Below, piece by piece: positions 20,455-30,830 of a DNA stretch of 64,000 nt. Under the pieces are notes generated by a model, which was not told the DNA's origin, did no database searches, and saw only the letters and a program-made list of their open reading frames with translations. The stretch spans positions 59,149 to 123,148 of the forward strand of contig JAPPFW010000052.1 of the NCBI GenBank assembly GCA_028821575.1, written 5' to 3'. The first letter of the stretch is position 1. Each line of letters starts with the position of its first letter. The stretch comes from a bacterium (GTDB lineage Bacteria > Actinomycetota > Acidimicrobiia > Spongiisociales > Spongiisociaceae). The position numbers and the translations under genes are program-made.

Positions 20455-20778
20455 GTGATCTCGAGGAACGAGATTTACTGGGCCGACCTCGGTCCGCCCG
20501 CCGGAAGACGACCGGTGTGCGTGGTTACGCGGAACGCAGCCGCCGCGGTTCTTACATCCGTGACCTGCGCGCCGATCACCCGAACAGTGCGCGGTATCAA
20601 CTCTGAGGTCGAGGTAGGTCCGGAAGAGGGACTGCCGGAACCCTGCGCCATCAACTGCGACAATCTCATCACCGTTCCTATCTCACGTCTCGATCCCCGC
20701 CCGGCGGGACGGCTCGGGGAGTTCAAGAGGGCCGAGATGGACCGGGCCCTGCGTTACGCTCTCGACATCCTCTACTGA
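20455..20778 (+). CDS. MazF/PemK-family mRNA interferase toxin
   Basis: Endoribonuclease toxin. It shows RNEIYWADLGPPAGRRPVCVVTR (the family's G-R-P-V/R-P-V strand), VTCAPITRTVRG and PCAINCDNLITVPISRL (the N-C-D motif), ending RALRYALDILY. 107 residues, normal length. GTG start immediately after the antitoxin stop codon, with no spacer. The pair lies between rarA and a CapA-like gene, interrupting an otherwise mycobacteria-like order. Confidence 0.88.
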   Translation: MISRNEIYWADLGPPAGRRPVCVVTRNAAAAVLTSVTCAPITRTVRGINSEVEVGPEEGLPEPCAINCDNLITVPISRLDPRPAGRLGEFKRAEMDRALRYALDILY

Positions 20779-20803
20779 GCGTCTTGCCGGAAGCCAGGTG
20801 AAC

Positions 20804-20845
20804 GGTTCACGGACCACCGGCCATCGCCCGTTGACCACCGACCAA
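20804..20845. repeat. heptad repeat array D (mazF-type / capA gap)
   Basis: Six degenerate 7-bp units: GGTTCAC, GGACCAC, CGGCCAT, CGCCCGT, TGACCAC, CGACCAA. It ends 26 bases before the GATAAT box of the next gene. Confidence 0.7.
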
Positions 20846-20871
20846 TCCTTGGACGCGAGTTACCGGTAGTC

Positions 20872-20877
20872 GATAAT
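20872..20877 (+). promoter_or_regulatory. GATAAT -10-like box before capA
   Basis: GATAAT followed by six bases and then GTG 20884, a leaderless arrangement. It deviates from TANNNT at the first base, so confidence is moderate. Confidence 0.45.
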
Positions 20878-20883
20878 GGTCCT

Positions 20884-22182
20884 GTGAATGTGGTGGGGAG
20901 TTCGAGGCGGGCATGGCTCCCGCTGCTCGGGGTTCTCCTGGCGTCGGCCGTGACCGCGGGCGCGTGCTCGGAGCTCGACTCCACGGTCCCTCCGGAAGAT
21001 GGCCCCCCTCCGGCCTCCCCCGACACGACCGGGACGGGAATGGATTCACCTTCCGGGTCGGCCGATACCACCGTGCCGGATACGGCGGCTCCGATCGAGT
21101 CTCCCGGAGACGCGACGGATGCGTCAACTTCGACGGCGCCGACGACTACCACTCTTGCGTACGTCGAACCGTCCCGCGAGTGGACGTTGCTAGCCGGCGG
21201 TGACGTACTGATGGACCGGTCCGAGCCGTCGGGTGTGGATCCCTTCGAGTTCATCGAACCTGCCCTGGACTCTGCGGATCTGGCCGTTGTCAACTCGGAG
21301 ATGGCGATCAGCGATCGCGGCGAACCCCTCGACAAGCAGTACGTTTTCCGCGCTCCGCCTTCAGCCGCCCGGCGTATCGCCTCTGCCGGAATCGATGTCG
21401 TCAGCCTGGCCAACAACCACGCCATGGATTACGGTCCGGCCGCGCTGGTGGACACCGTCGACCTGCTGGAAAGTGCCGGCGTGGTCGCTCTCGGGGCGGG
21501 GCCCACCAGAGCGGACGCCTACCGTTACCGGGTCCTGGCCGTCCACGACGATGTCCACGTCGCCTTCGTCGGCGTCTCCATGATCGTTCCCCGCGGCTTT
21601 CCCGCCGGTCCGGATTCTGCGGGAATAGCGTCGGCTCGCCCGCCTTCCCGGGTTCTGGACAGTGTCCGTTCGGCCTCCCGGATCTCGGACGTGGTCGTCG
21701 CCGTGGTCCATTGGGGGGTGGAGCGCAGCACCTGCCCCAGCGACGCACAGCGGGCCTTCGCCAGGGACCTCATGGACGCCGGCGCCGACGCGGTGATCGG
21801 CCACCATCCCCATGTCCTGCAACCGGTCGAGTTCTCCGGGGGCAGGCTGGTCGCCTACTCCCTGGGCAACTTCGTGTGGCATCCGAGATGGGGCATCACG
21901 GGCGAGACCGGTGTCCTGCAGATCGACTTCGATGCGGACGAGATCGTGGGCTGGACGTTCCATCCGCACCTGCTCGACGATCACGGAGCGCCGGTTCCCG
22001 TGGCCGGGGGCAGCCGGTTCGACCGGATCGTCGACATCATCGGCGGTGACTGCGAGCGGCACCAGCCGCCCCCGCCGTCAACTACCACCACACCGACCAC
22101 CAGTGCGACATCCACCGGGACGACTGACGGAGCCACGTCCACGACAGCTGCGGATACGACGGACACCACCACCGGCGGCTAG
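20884..22182 (+). CDS. CapA-family (PGA_cap) putative metallophosphatase lipoprotein
   Basis: Extracytoplasmic protein with an N-terminal signal segment (AWLPLLGVLLASAVTAGAC) that may be lipidated at the Cys, although the lipobox is weak. A Thr/Ser/Pro-rich linker of about 65 residues follows, then the CapA domain: LLAGGDVLMDR, AVVNSEMAISDRG, DVVSLANNHAMDYG, VVVAVVHWGVE, VIGHHPHVLQPVE and LVAYSLGNFVWHP. The C-terminus is again a Thr/Ser-rich tail. CapA proteins are linked to poly-gamma-glutamate capsules, but no capBC or pgs genes are nearby, so the substrate is unknown. It sits alone between the toxin pair and alaS. Confidence 0.8.
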   Translation: MNVVGSSRRAWLPLLGVLLASAVTAGACSELDSTVPPEDGPPPASPDTTGTGMDSPSGSADTTVPDTAAPIESPGDATDASTSTAPTTTTLAYVEPSREWTLLAGGDVLMDRSEPSGVDPFEFIEPALDSADLAVVNSEMAISDRGEPLDKQYVFRAPPSAARRIASAGIDVVSLANNHAMDYGPAALVDTVDLLESAGVVALGAGPTRADAYRYRVLAVHDDVHVAFVGVSMIVPRGFPAGPDSAGIASARPPSRVLDSVRSASRISDVVVAVVHWGVERSTCPSDAQRAFARDLMDAGADAVIGHHPHVLQPVEFSGGRLVAYSLGNFVWHPRWGITGETGVLQIDFDADEIVGWTFHPHLLDDHGAPVPVAGGSRFDRIVDIIGGDCERHQPPPPSTTTTPTTSATSTGTTDGATSTTAADTTDTTTGG

Positions 22183-22219
22183 CTGATCAGTTCATAGCGG
22201 CAGTGATCGGTCATGAGGT

Positions 22220-22234
22220 GGCAGGTCCCCTGCC
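22220..22234 (+). terminator. GGCAGG/CCTGCC hairpin after capA
   Basis: Six-base stem with a TCC loop in the gap between the CapA-like gene and alaS. No T-run follows; it may be a weak terminator or chance. Confidence 0.3.
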
Positions 22235-22284
22235 GGCTCCTTGGTCGAGGGTGAAGCCCGGGCGTCCCGCTAACCTGACCCGCT

Positions 22285-24905
<2,621 letters not shown>

Positions 24906-24906
<1 letters not shown>

Positions 24907-25361
24907 TGGCCGACCCGGCTGCGGGGACCGCCCGCCCGTCCGGCCGGACCTTGGGGATCGACTACGGCCGCAAGAGGGTCGGCATCGCCCTGTCGGACGG
25001 CCTCGGTCTGGCTGCTCACCCGTTCGAGGTCCTGGAGGCGGGTCCCGACCTGACAGCCCGGCTGGCGGAACTTGCCCTTGAGAACGATGTGACCCGGATC
25101 GTCATCGGGCTGCCGGTCTCACTCGACGGATCGGAAGGGCCGTCCGCCGGGGCTGCGAGACGGTTCGCTGAACGGTTGACCGAGTCGCTCGATACGCCCG
25201 TGGTGCTGTACGACGAGCGCTTCACCTCCCGGATTGCCGAGGATGCGCTGCTGGAAGGGGGTGTTTCCAGAGCCGGCCGGAGGAGCAGGGTGGACAAGGT
25301 GGCGGCAGCGATCATGCTCCAGGGCTATCTGGACCGCCAGGCCAGGGAGGCGCACGCATGA
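24906..25361 (+). CDS. ruvX: RuvX/YqgF-family Holliday junction resolvase-like protein
   Basis: RNase H-fold protein linked to 16S rRNA 5'-end processing and junction cleavage. GRTLGIDYGRKRVGIALSDGLG holds the first acidic residue, IVIGLPVSLDGSEGPSA the second motif, and YDERFTSRIAEDAL plus RSRVDKVAAAIMLQGYL complete the fold. About 151 residues. ATG 24906 shares a base with the alaS stop (TGATG); TTG one codon earlier is the alternative. The order alaS-ruvX-mltG-aroE is conserved in actinobacteria. Confidence 0.94.
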
Positions 25362-26488
25362 GCTATCCGCCTGACCTGCTGCCCGAGGATCGCGACTACA
25401 CGGAGGATCGTGTCGCCGCGAGGGTCAAGGGCACGGTGATCGCGCTGCTGGTGAGCGCGGTGGTGGTTTACGGGCTGATCCTGGGGGGTCGCCAAGCGGG
25501 TGACTGGGTGAGCGGGTTGGAGAGGTTCGGGGCCGAGGAGGAGGTCGTCGAGGTACAGCCAGGCCGGACCGTCAGGTTGGAGATCCCGGTGGGTTCCACG
25601 GCGAGGGGCATAGCGGGCATCCTTGTCGATAACGGGGTGATCAGGTCAGCCTCCGCATTCGAGTCGGTGGTGCGCTCCCGGGACGCGGGCAGCCTGCTGA
25701 AGGCGGGCAGATACGAGTTGGTGACCGGTACCGAACTCGAGGAGATCGTGGACATCCTGGTGGCCGGTCCGACCATCGAGACTTTCCGGCTGACGATCGT
25801 GGAGGGTCGCCGGGTCGGAGAGGTTGTGGCGGACATCGCTCGCCAGAGTGAGTTCTCGGAGACCGAACTGGTCGACACCCTGCTGGAGGGCGATATCAGG
25901 TCGGCCTACCTGCCGGGGGACGTCGAGGGGCTTCCCGCCTGGGAAGGCCTTCTCTTCCCGGCCACCTACGAGTTCTTCACCGACGCCACCGCCGAGGAGA
26001 TACTGCAACGGCTGGCCGACGAGACCGAGCGTCGCATCGACCGGCTCGACTGGACGTCCGTACGACTGAGGGGCTACTCGGTCTACGAGGGCCTCGTGAT
26101 CGCCTCGATAGTCGAGGCGGAGGCCGGAATCGACGAGGATCGTCCCCTCATCGCCAGCGTGATCTACAACCGGCTGGGCGAGAGCTATCCCCTGGAGATC
26201 GATGCCACCGTCCTCTACGCGATGGGAGAACGGGGGATAGGGCTGACCTTCGACGACCTCGAGTTCGATTCGCCTTACAACACCTACCGGGTAGCCGGCC
26301 TTCCGCCCACTCCCATCGGCACGCCGGGCTCCCGGTCCTTGGAGGCAGCCGCCGATCCGGCCGACAGCGAATACTGGTACTACGTTCTCGTGTCGGAGGA
26401 AGGTGCGCACGGTTTCTTCCCGCAGTCCGACTACGACGGGTTCCTGGAAGCCAAGCGCCAGGCTCAGGAACAAGGTATCGGGGTGTGA
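25358..26488 (+). CDS. mltG: endolytic peptidoglycan transglycosylase MltG
   Basis: Membrane-bound lytic transglycosylase that cuts nascent glycan strands and releases them from synthesis. One N-terminal membrane helix (GTVIALLVSAVVVYGLILGG) is followed by a LysM-like region and the YceG catalytic domain. The active-site Glu is in VIASIVEAEAG, with VIYNRLGESYPLEIDATVLYAMG and SPYNTYRVAGLPPTPIGTPG downstream. 376 residues. Overlaps ruvX (ATGA) and aroE (GTGTGA). Confidence 0.94.
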   Translation: MSYPPDLLPEDRDYTEDRVAARVKGTVIALLVSAVVVYGLILGGRQAGDWVSGLERFGAEEEVVEVQPGRTVRLEIPVGSTARGIAGILVDNGVIRSASAFESVVRSRDAGSLLKAGRYELVTGTELEEIVDILVAGPTIETFRLTIVEGRRVGEVVADIARQSEFSETELVDTLLEGDIRSAYLPGDVEGLPAWEGLLFPATYEFFTDATAEEILQRLADETERRIDRLDWTSVRLRGYSVYEGLVIASIVEAEAGIDEDRPLIASVIYNRLGESYPLEIDATVLYAMGERGIGLTFDDLEFDSPYNTYRVAGLPPTPIGTPGSRSLEAAADPADSEYWYYVLVSEEGAHGFFPQSDYDGFLEAKRQAQEQGIGV

Positions 26489-27297
26489 AACCTCTGAGGC
26501 TGGCTGTCCTGGGTAACCCGGTGGCTCACTCACTCTCTCCGCGGATCCAGCGCGCTGCTCTCGCCTACGCCGGGATCGAGGGGACCTACGTTCGCCGCCG
26601 GGTCGATCCCGATGGCATGCAGCGCGCGGCCGCGGACATACGGAGCGGGAGGTTGTACGGCGCGAACGTGACCATGCCGCACAAAGGGCTCGCGGCGCGA
26701 CTCGCAGACGACCGCTCGCCCGAGGCTCAACGCTGCGCCGGCGCCAACACCCTATGGATGGAGGGCGGGCGCCTGAGGGCGCACACCACCGATCCCGACG
26801 GGGTCCGTTTCGCATGGGACCACGCCGGGCTGCCGGAAGACGCTCCGGTCCTGCTCCTCGGCGCCGGTGGAGCCGCTGCGGCCGCCCTGGCCGCCCTGGA
26901 CGGTAGGGAGTGCAGGGTCTCAGCGCGGCGGGAGGAGGCGGCCCGCGCCCTCGTGAGCCAGGTCAACCCCGACGCTCCGCTGATCGGTTGGGGGAAGGGG
27001 GTTCCCGGGGCGGTGGTCGTCAACGCCACCCCTCTGGGGATGGCGGGAGACAACCTGCCCTCCGGCGTTCTCGACGAGGCGGTCGGTCTCCTGGAGATGG
27101 CCTACGGACAGGGAGAGACACCCGCCGGGGTCCTACTGCGCTCACGCGGATTCCCGGTGGCGCCGGGGGAGTTGATGCTGGTCGGCCAGGGGGTTGCGTC
27201 CTTCGCGATCTGGACCGGGGTCGACGTCCCCCCGGAGGTGATGCTGGCCGCCCTCGACGAGCAGGGGAGCGAGCCGGCGGCAACCGATAGTCCGTAG
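26485..27297 (+). CDS. aroE: shikimate dehydrogenase
   Basis: Reduces 3-dehydroshikimate with NADPH. LGNPVAHSLSPRIQRAALAYAGI opens the substrate domain. The catalytic Lys is in GANVTMPHKGLAARL, the Asn/Asp pair in CAGANTLW and TTDPDG, and the NADP fold in LLLGAGGAAAAALAAL. The C-terminus has LLEMAYGQGETP and LMLVGQGVASFAIWTG. 270 residues. GTG start coupled to mltG. The rest of the shikimate genes seen in the window (aroC, aroKB) lie 3.5 kb downstream. Confidence 0.92.
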   Translation: MKPLRLAVLGNPVAHSLSPRIQRAALAYAGIEGTYVRRRVDPDGMQRAAADIRSGRLYGANVTMPHKGLAARLADDRSPEAQRCAGANTLWMEGGRLRAHTTDPDGVRFAWDHAGLPEDAPVLLLGAGGAAAAALAALDGRECRVSARREEAARALVSQVNPDAPLIGWGKGVPGAVVVNATPLGMAGDNLPSGVLDEAVGLLEMAYGQGETPAGVLLRSRGFPVAPGELMLVGQGVASFAIWTGVDVPPEVMLAALDEQGSEPAATDSP

Positions 27298-28047
27298 GTG
27301 TCCGCCTACCTGGTGGCCGCGCTGGCCGGACTCATCCTGGGCCGGTTCCTTTCTGCAGCCGTGGAGGCGGCGCCCGCCGGCGCGCCGGTGCATAGTGCGG
27401 TGGGCACCCGGCCCGGTTGCGGCTGCCGATCGGGGCGTTGGGGCCACCTGCCCATCGTCTGGTGGGTCGCCCGTAGGGGCAGATGCCCCCGGTGCGAGGC
27501 CCTGCCGGGCATAGTCCATCCACTCATCGAGGTGGTGACCGCGGGAGCGTTCGCCGGGACCGTCCACTTCGTGGGGCCGACCTGGACGCTCCCGGCCTAC
27601 CTGTGGTTTGCCGTGGTGACCGTCGTGCTCGGGTTCATCGACTTCGGTCACCACCTGATACCGAACCGGATCCTGGTCCCCGGGACCATCGTGGCCGTCG
27701 TATTGCTCGCTGCAGGAGCAGCGCGGGAGGACCGGCTCGGCGATCTACCGGAGTCGCTCATGACCGGCCTCGGATACTTCGTGGCCCTGGGGGCGGCGGC
27801 CTTCCTGACGAGGGGAGCCATCGGCATGGGCGATGTCAAGCTGGCCTTCCTGCTGGGTGTGTTCGCAGGCTACGGAGGGTGGGAGGTGGCGGTGCCGGCG
27901 GCAGCGGGCGCATTCCTCCTGGCCGGCCTGGCCGCGGTCATACTGATCGCCCTCAGGAGGCTCACCCGCAACGACCACATCCCGTTCGGTCCCTTCATGG
28001 TGGCCGCTGCATGGATAGCCATCGCCCGGGACCTCGGGGCAGGCTAG
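27298..28047 (+). CDS. type IV prepilin peptidase (A24 family)
   Basis: Membrane aspartyl protease that cleaves, and often methylates, prepilins; a plausible processing enzyme for the Tad pilin at the start of the window. The two catalytic Asp are in LGFIDFGHHLIPNRI and GAIGMGDVKLAFLLG. About six or seven membrane segments are visible, with a Cys-containing N-terminal loop (GCGCRSG, RCPRCEAL) resembling the metal site of PilD. 249 residues. GTG start directly after the aroE stop. Mycobacteria carry a prepilin peptidase at the same place. Confidence 0.9.
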   Translation: MSAYLVAALAGLILGRFLSAAVEAAPAGAPVHSAVGTRPGCGCRSGRWGHLPIVWWVARRGRCPRCEALPGIVHPLIEVVTAGAFAGTVHFVGPTWTLPAYLWFAVVTVVLGFIDFGHHLIPNRILVPGTIVAVVLLAAGAAREDRLGDLPESLMTGLGYFVALGAAAFLTRGAIGMGDVKLAFLLGVFAGYGGWEVAVPAAAGAFLLAGLAAVILIALRRLTRNDHIPFGPFMVAAAWIAIARDLGAG

Positions 28048-28106
28048 GCACCCCTCCCGCCGCGCAGCACTACCGAGACGGAAGGTAATTAACAACTAAA
28101 ACTAAT

Positions 28107-28580
28107 CTAGAGATACCTGATTATATGGGTAGCAACGGCGACTGTCTCGCCGTGCTGGTTGGTGGCCACCACGTCGGCCAGCGCGCGGGAGCGGCTCGGG
28201 TGCAGGGAGGAGATGCGGTAGGTCACCGTTACCGTGTCGCCGACCTTCACCGGCGCCGTGAAACGAACCCGGTCGTATCCGAGGCTGACGGCGGGTTCCC
28301 CGGACCGGCCGATCATCATTCCGGCCGTGGTGGACATGAAACCCACTATCAGGGCGCCGTGGGCGATCCGGGTCCCGAACCGGCTCGCCTTCATGACCTC
28401 CTCGTTGACGTGCATCTCGTAGAAGTCACCGGTTATCCCGGCGAACAGGTAGATATCGGTCTCGCCGACGGTCTTGGAGAACCTGACCTCGTCGCCCACC
28501 CGGAGCGAGGCGAGACCTTTGGCAGCCTCTGCGGTGGTCACCGTGCACGTCCCATCGGCCGCTAGCTTACCGCTACTCAC
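28107..28580 (-). CDS. MaoC-like (R)-enoyl-CoA hydratase family protein
   Basis: Hot-dog-fold dehydratase/hydratase. VGDEVRFSKTVGETDIYLFAGITGDFYEMHVNEEVMKASRFGTRIAHGALIVGFM contains the family's Asp (GDFYEMHVNEE) and His (AHGAL) catalytic region, and VRFTAPVKVGDTVTVTYRI is the usual C-terminal strand. 157 residues. It is one of the few minus-strand genes, convergent with the prepilin peptidase and divergent from the LLM oxidoreductase. The pathway (fatty acid or polyhydroxyalkanoate side reactions) is not shown by context. Confidence 0.88.
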   Translation of the reverse strand: MSSGKLAADGTCTVTTAEAAKGLASLRVGDEVRFSKTVGETDIYLFAGITGDFYEMHVNEEVMKASRFGTRIAHGALIVGFMSTTAGMMIGRSGEPAVSLGYDRVRFTAPVKVGDTVTVTYRISSLHPSRSRALADVVATNQHGETVAVATHIIRYL

Positions 28581-28693
28581 CCCATGCCCTCAGCGCCGGT
28601 CATCCTGCCGGTACGGGAGGCGCCACGATCGGGTTGGTTCAGGCCAATTAGCCTGCCCGGTGCAACCACCTGCGGCGAAAGGGACCTGACTAG

Positions 28694-29638
28694 GTGCATT
28701 ACGGGTTGGGACTGCTCTCGACCACCTCCTATCGGAGGGTGCTCGAAGCCGCTCGATGGGCTGACAACGTCGGGTTGGTGAACTTTGCGGTCCCGGATCA
28801 CTACCTGGACGAGTCGCCGGCGGGCCGCCCCACCCTCGATGCCTTCGCTGTCCTGGCCGGTCTGGCCAGGGAGACGGCCGGCATCGAGTTGGCGGTCATG
28901 CTCAGCCCCATCACTTTCAGGCATCCGGCCGTGCTGGCCAAGTCGGCCGTCACCATCGACCGGATGTCCGGGGGCCGGTTCCTGCTCGGTGTGGGGACGG
29001 GATGGTTCGAGTTGGAACACACCGTGATGGGGCTGGAGCTTCCGTCCCTCGACGAGCGTTTCGACCGGCTGGAGGACGCTCTCGGCTATCTCGGGGCTGC
29101 CTTCCTGCCGGAGCCGGCGGCCTATGCAGGCCGGTTCTACCGCCTGGAGCGTCACCCGGTCCAGCCCCCGCCGAGCCGGAGAGTCCGGCTCGTGGTGGGT
29201 GGTACCGGACCGATACGGACCCCGAGGCTGGCGGGGCTCCACGCCGACGAGTTGAACATCCATTCCACGCCGGTGGCCGGAGTAGCCGCCCGGGTACGCC
29301 GGGCAAGGGAGGCGGCGGCGGGGGCGGGACGCGATCCCGCCGGGTTACGGATCAGCTACTCGAGCGCGGTGGTGGCAGGACGCAGCCCGAGCGAATACCG
29401 GCGACGCCTGGCTCGAGCCGCCCGGAGCGAGCGGGTGGAACCGGACCGGCTCGAGCGCCGGATGGCGCAGCGCAACACCCTCCACGGAACCTACGGGCAG
29501 GTGGAGGAGGTGCTCGGTCTGCTGGGGGAGGCGGGGGTCAGCCGCTTCTACATCCAGCGACGGCTCGACGCGAACCTCGACGAGACCGGCGAGATCCTCG
29601 AGGGGATCGGCTTCCGGGCGGGCACAGCCCGGCCGTAA
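28694..29638 (+). CDS. LLM-class F420-dependent oxidoreductase-like protein
   Basis: TIM-barrel flavin/F420 enzyme of the luciferase-like family. Evidence: HYGLGLLSTTSYRRVLEAARWADNVGLVNFAVPDHYLDES, LAVMLSPITFRHPAVLAKSAVTIDRMSGGRFLLGVGTGW (cofactor-binding and barrel motif) and RLVVGGTGPIRTPRLAGLHADELNI. 314 residues. GTG start with AAAGGGA about 10 bases upstream. F420 use is inferred from the family, which is expanded in actinobacteria. Substrate unknown. Confidence 0.85.
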   Translation: MHYGLGLLSTTSYRRVLEAARWADNVGLVNFAVPDHYLDESPAGRPTLDAFAVLAGLARETAGIELAVMLSPITFRHPAVLAKSAVTIDRMSGGRFLLGVGTGWFELEHTVMGLELPSLDERFDRLEDALGYLGAAFLPEPAAYAGRFYRLERHPVQPPPSRRVRLVVGGTGPIRTPRLAGLHADELNIHSTPVAGVAARVRRAREAAAGAGRDPAGLRISYSSAVVAGRSPSEYRRRLARAARSERVEPDRLERRMAQRNTLHGTYGQVEEVLGLLGEAGVSRFYIQRRLDANLDETGEILEGIGFRAGTARP

Positions 29639-29718
29639 TACCCTGGGGCGGACGGGCCGACGGCAGTCTCCGACCCTGGGCTCTCCCATGCGGGCCCAAC
29701 ACTGAAAGGTGGCTTCCG

Positions 29719-30510
29719 GTGACCATTTCCCACGAGCGCCGGTTCGAGTTCGACATACAGGGTTTCCTGCACCTGCGGGGGGCGATGGCCGCCACCGAGG
29801 TCCGGGACTGCCTCGGCTGGGCGCGGGCGGCGGAGGGAGCGGACACCGCAGAGTTGGGGGGAGAGCACCCCGACCGGCTCATCAACCGCCCGGTCTCACG
29901 GATCATCGACGTGGATCCCCGCTTCGCCCGCTTCCTGGACCATCCGGCTGTGTCCGCCTACCTGATCGACTTCCTCGGTCCCCGCTACAAGCACATCGAC
30001 AACGAGCTCTACTACACGTATCCGGGATACGACGGCGGACCCTGGCACCGGGGAGTCCGCGCCCACCCGACCGGCCACGTCGTGGCAGGCAGGTTCATCT
30101 GCCCAATGGTCAAGGTCTTCTACTGCCTGACCGACGTCGGTCCCGGCCAGGGCGAGTTCGCGGTGGTCCCGGGGAGCCACAGAGCCCACTTCGATGTGGA
30201 CGGTGGCCCCGCCGATCGCGGCGACGACCCCCTGCACCGGACGGCTCGAGGACGGATCGACCTTCCCGGCCAGAAGGTCTTCGACGACGTGGCGGCCGGT
30301 GACGTGATCATCTTCAACGAGGGTCTGCTGCACACCGGCCGCCCCAATCCCTCGGGGAAGACCCGCAAGACGGTGATCGTCAACTTCGGCCGACAGGACG
30401 CAGGCCCGTGGCCGGGTTACCGCGCGCTGCCGGAGACCCTGCAGAGCGTCACACCGAGGCAGGCCTCGATCCTCACCAGCGACACCGGGATGTGGGTCGA
30501 GCCACGATAG
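29719..30510 (+). CDS. phytanoyl-CoA dioxygenase (PhyH)-family protein with HxG motif
   Basis: Double-stranded beta-helix protein of the Fe(II)/2-oxoglutarate type, 263 residues. The proximal metal motif, normally HxD, reads WHRG (H110-R111-G112). The distal His is in GLLHTGRPN (H205) and a 2-oxoglutarate-binding Arg is available in KTRKTVIV. The core VFYCLTDVGPGQGEFAVVPGSHRAHF matches PhyH proteins. Loss of the carboxylate ligand is the hallmark of 2-oxoglutarate halogenases but also occurs in uncharacterised PhyH subfamilies, so the reaction is unknown. GTG 29719 after GAAAGGTGG is chosen; the upstream part of the long ORF shadows the LLM gene. Confidence 0.8.
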   Translation: MTISHERRFEFDIQGFLHLRGAMAATEVRDCLGWARAAEGADTAELGGEHPDRLINRPVSRIIDVDPRFARFLDHPAVSAYLIDFLGPRYKHIDNELYYTYPGYDGGPWHRGVRAHPTGHVVAGRFICPMVKVFYCLTDVGPGQGEFAVVPGSHRAHFDVDGGPADRGDDPLHRTARGRIDLPGQKVFDDVAAGDVIIFNEGLLHTGRPNPSGKTRKTVIVNFGRQDAGPWPGYRALPETLQSVTPRQASILTSDTGMWVEPR

Positions 30511-30697
30511 ACGAGTAGTTACAAGCGATCGCCGGCAAGGATTCTCTTGCCATCGGTAAACAACAAAGCAAGACACACCTCTTACCCTCTACTCCGGGGT
30601 TTTGGCACGGGCTTCGAATCCTTCCGTTCGTGAAAGCCGCCCGAGCCCTGACTCGGGGGACACCGCCACTGAGGCAGGTAACATGACCCAAACTATC
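30511..30697. other. gene-free stretch after the PhyH-like gene
   Basis: No coding signal on either strand. It includes an A/T-rich patch and ends at heptad array E. Together with the array and the aroC promoter it makes a 320-base gap. A TTCGAATCC string looks like a tRNA T-loop, but the rest of a tRNA cloverleaf is missing. Confidence 0.5.
30641..30658 (+). terminator. CCCGAG/CTCGGG hairpin
   Basis: Six-base GC stem with a CCCTGA loop, 130 bases after the PhyH-like gene. No T-run, so at best a weak or Rho-assisted terminator. Confidence 0.35.
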
Positions 30698-30753
30698 GCT
30701 GACACCTGACGCCCGACACCTGACACCTGTCACCTGTCACCTGACCACTGACC
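30698..30753. repeat. heptad repeat array E (upstream of aroC)
   Basis: Eight 7-bp units: GCTGACA, CCTGACG, CCCGACA, CCTGACA, CCTGTCA twice, CCTGACC, ACTGACC. The aroC TACCAT box lies 64 bases downstream. Confidence 0.85.
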
Positions 30754-30817
30754 AGAACCCCTTGAAACAGATCATCCTGGAGAGACAAGCCTGTGCCGTA
30801 CCTGGATCTGCGGCGTC

Positions 30818-30823
30818 TACCAT
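30818..30823 (+). promoter_or_regulatory. TACCAT -10 box, leaderless aroC
   Basis: TACCAT followed by seven bases and then the aroC ATG at 30831. No ribosome-binding site is present in between. This decides the start over the ORF-track Met at 30762. Confidence 0.55.
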
Positions 30824-30830
30824 TCCGGGC

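Noticed and set aside
29002-29718. N-terminal extension of the PhyH ORF over the LLM gene
   Set aside because: Low-complexity Gly/Arg/Pro translation of the LLM gene in another frame; the PhyH fold begins at GTG 29719.
30605-30640. GGCTTCGAATCC-like string as a possible tRNA T-arm
   Set aside because: No acceptor, D or anticodon stems can be drawn around it on either strand.
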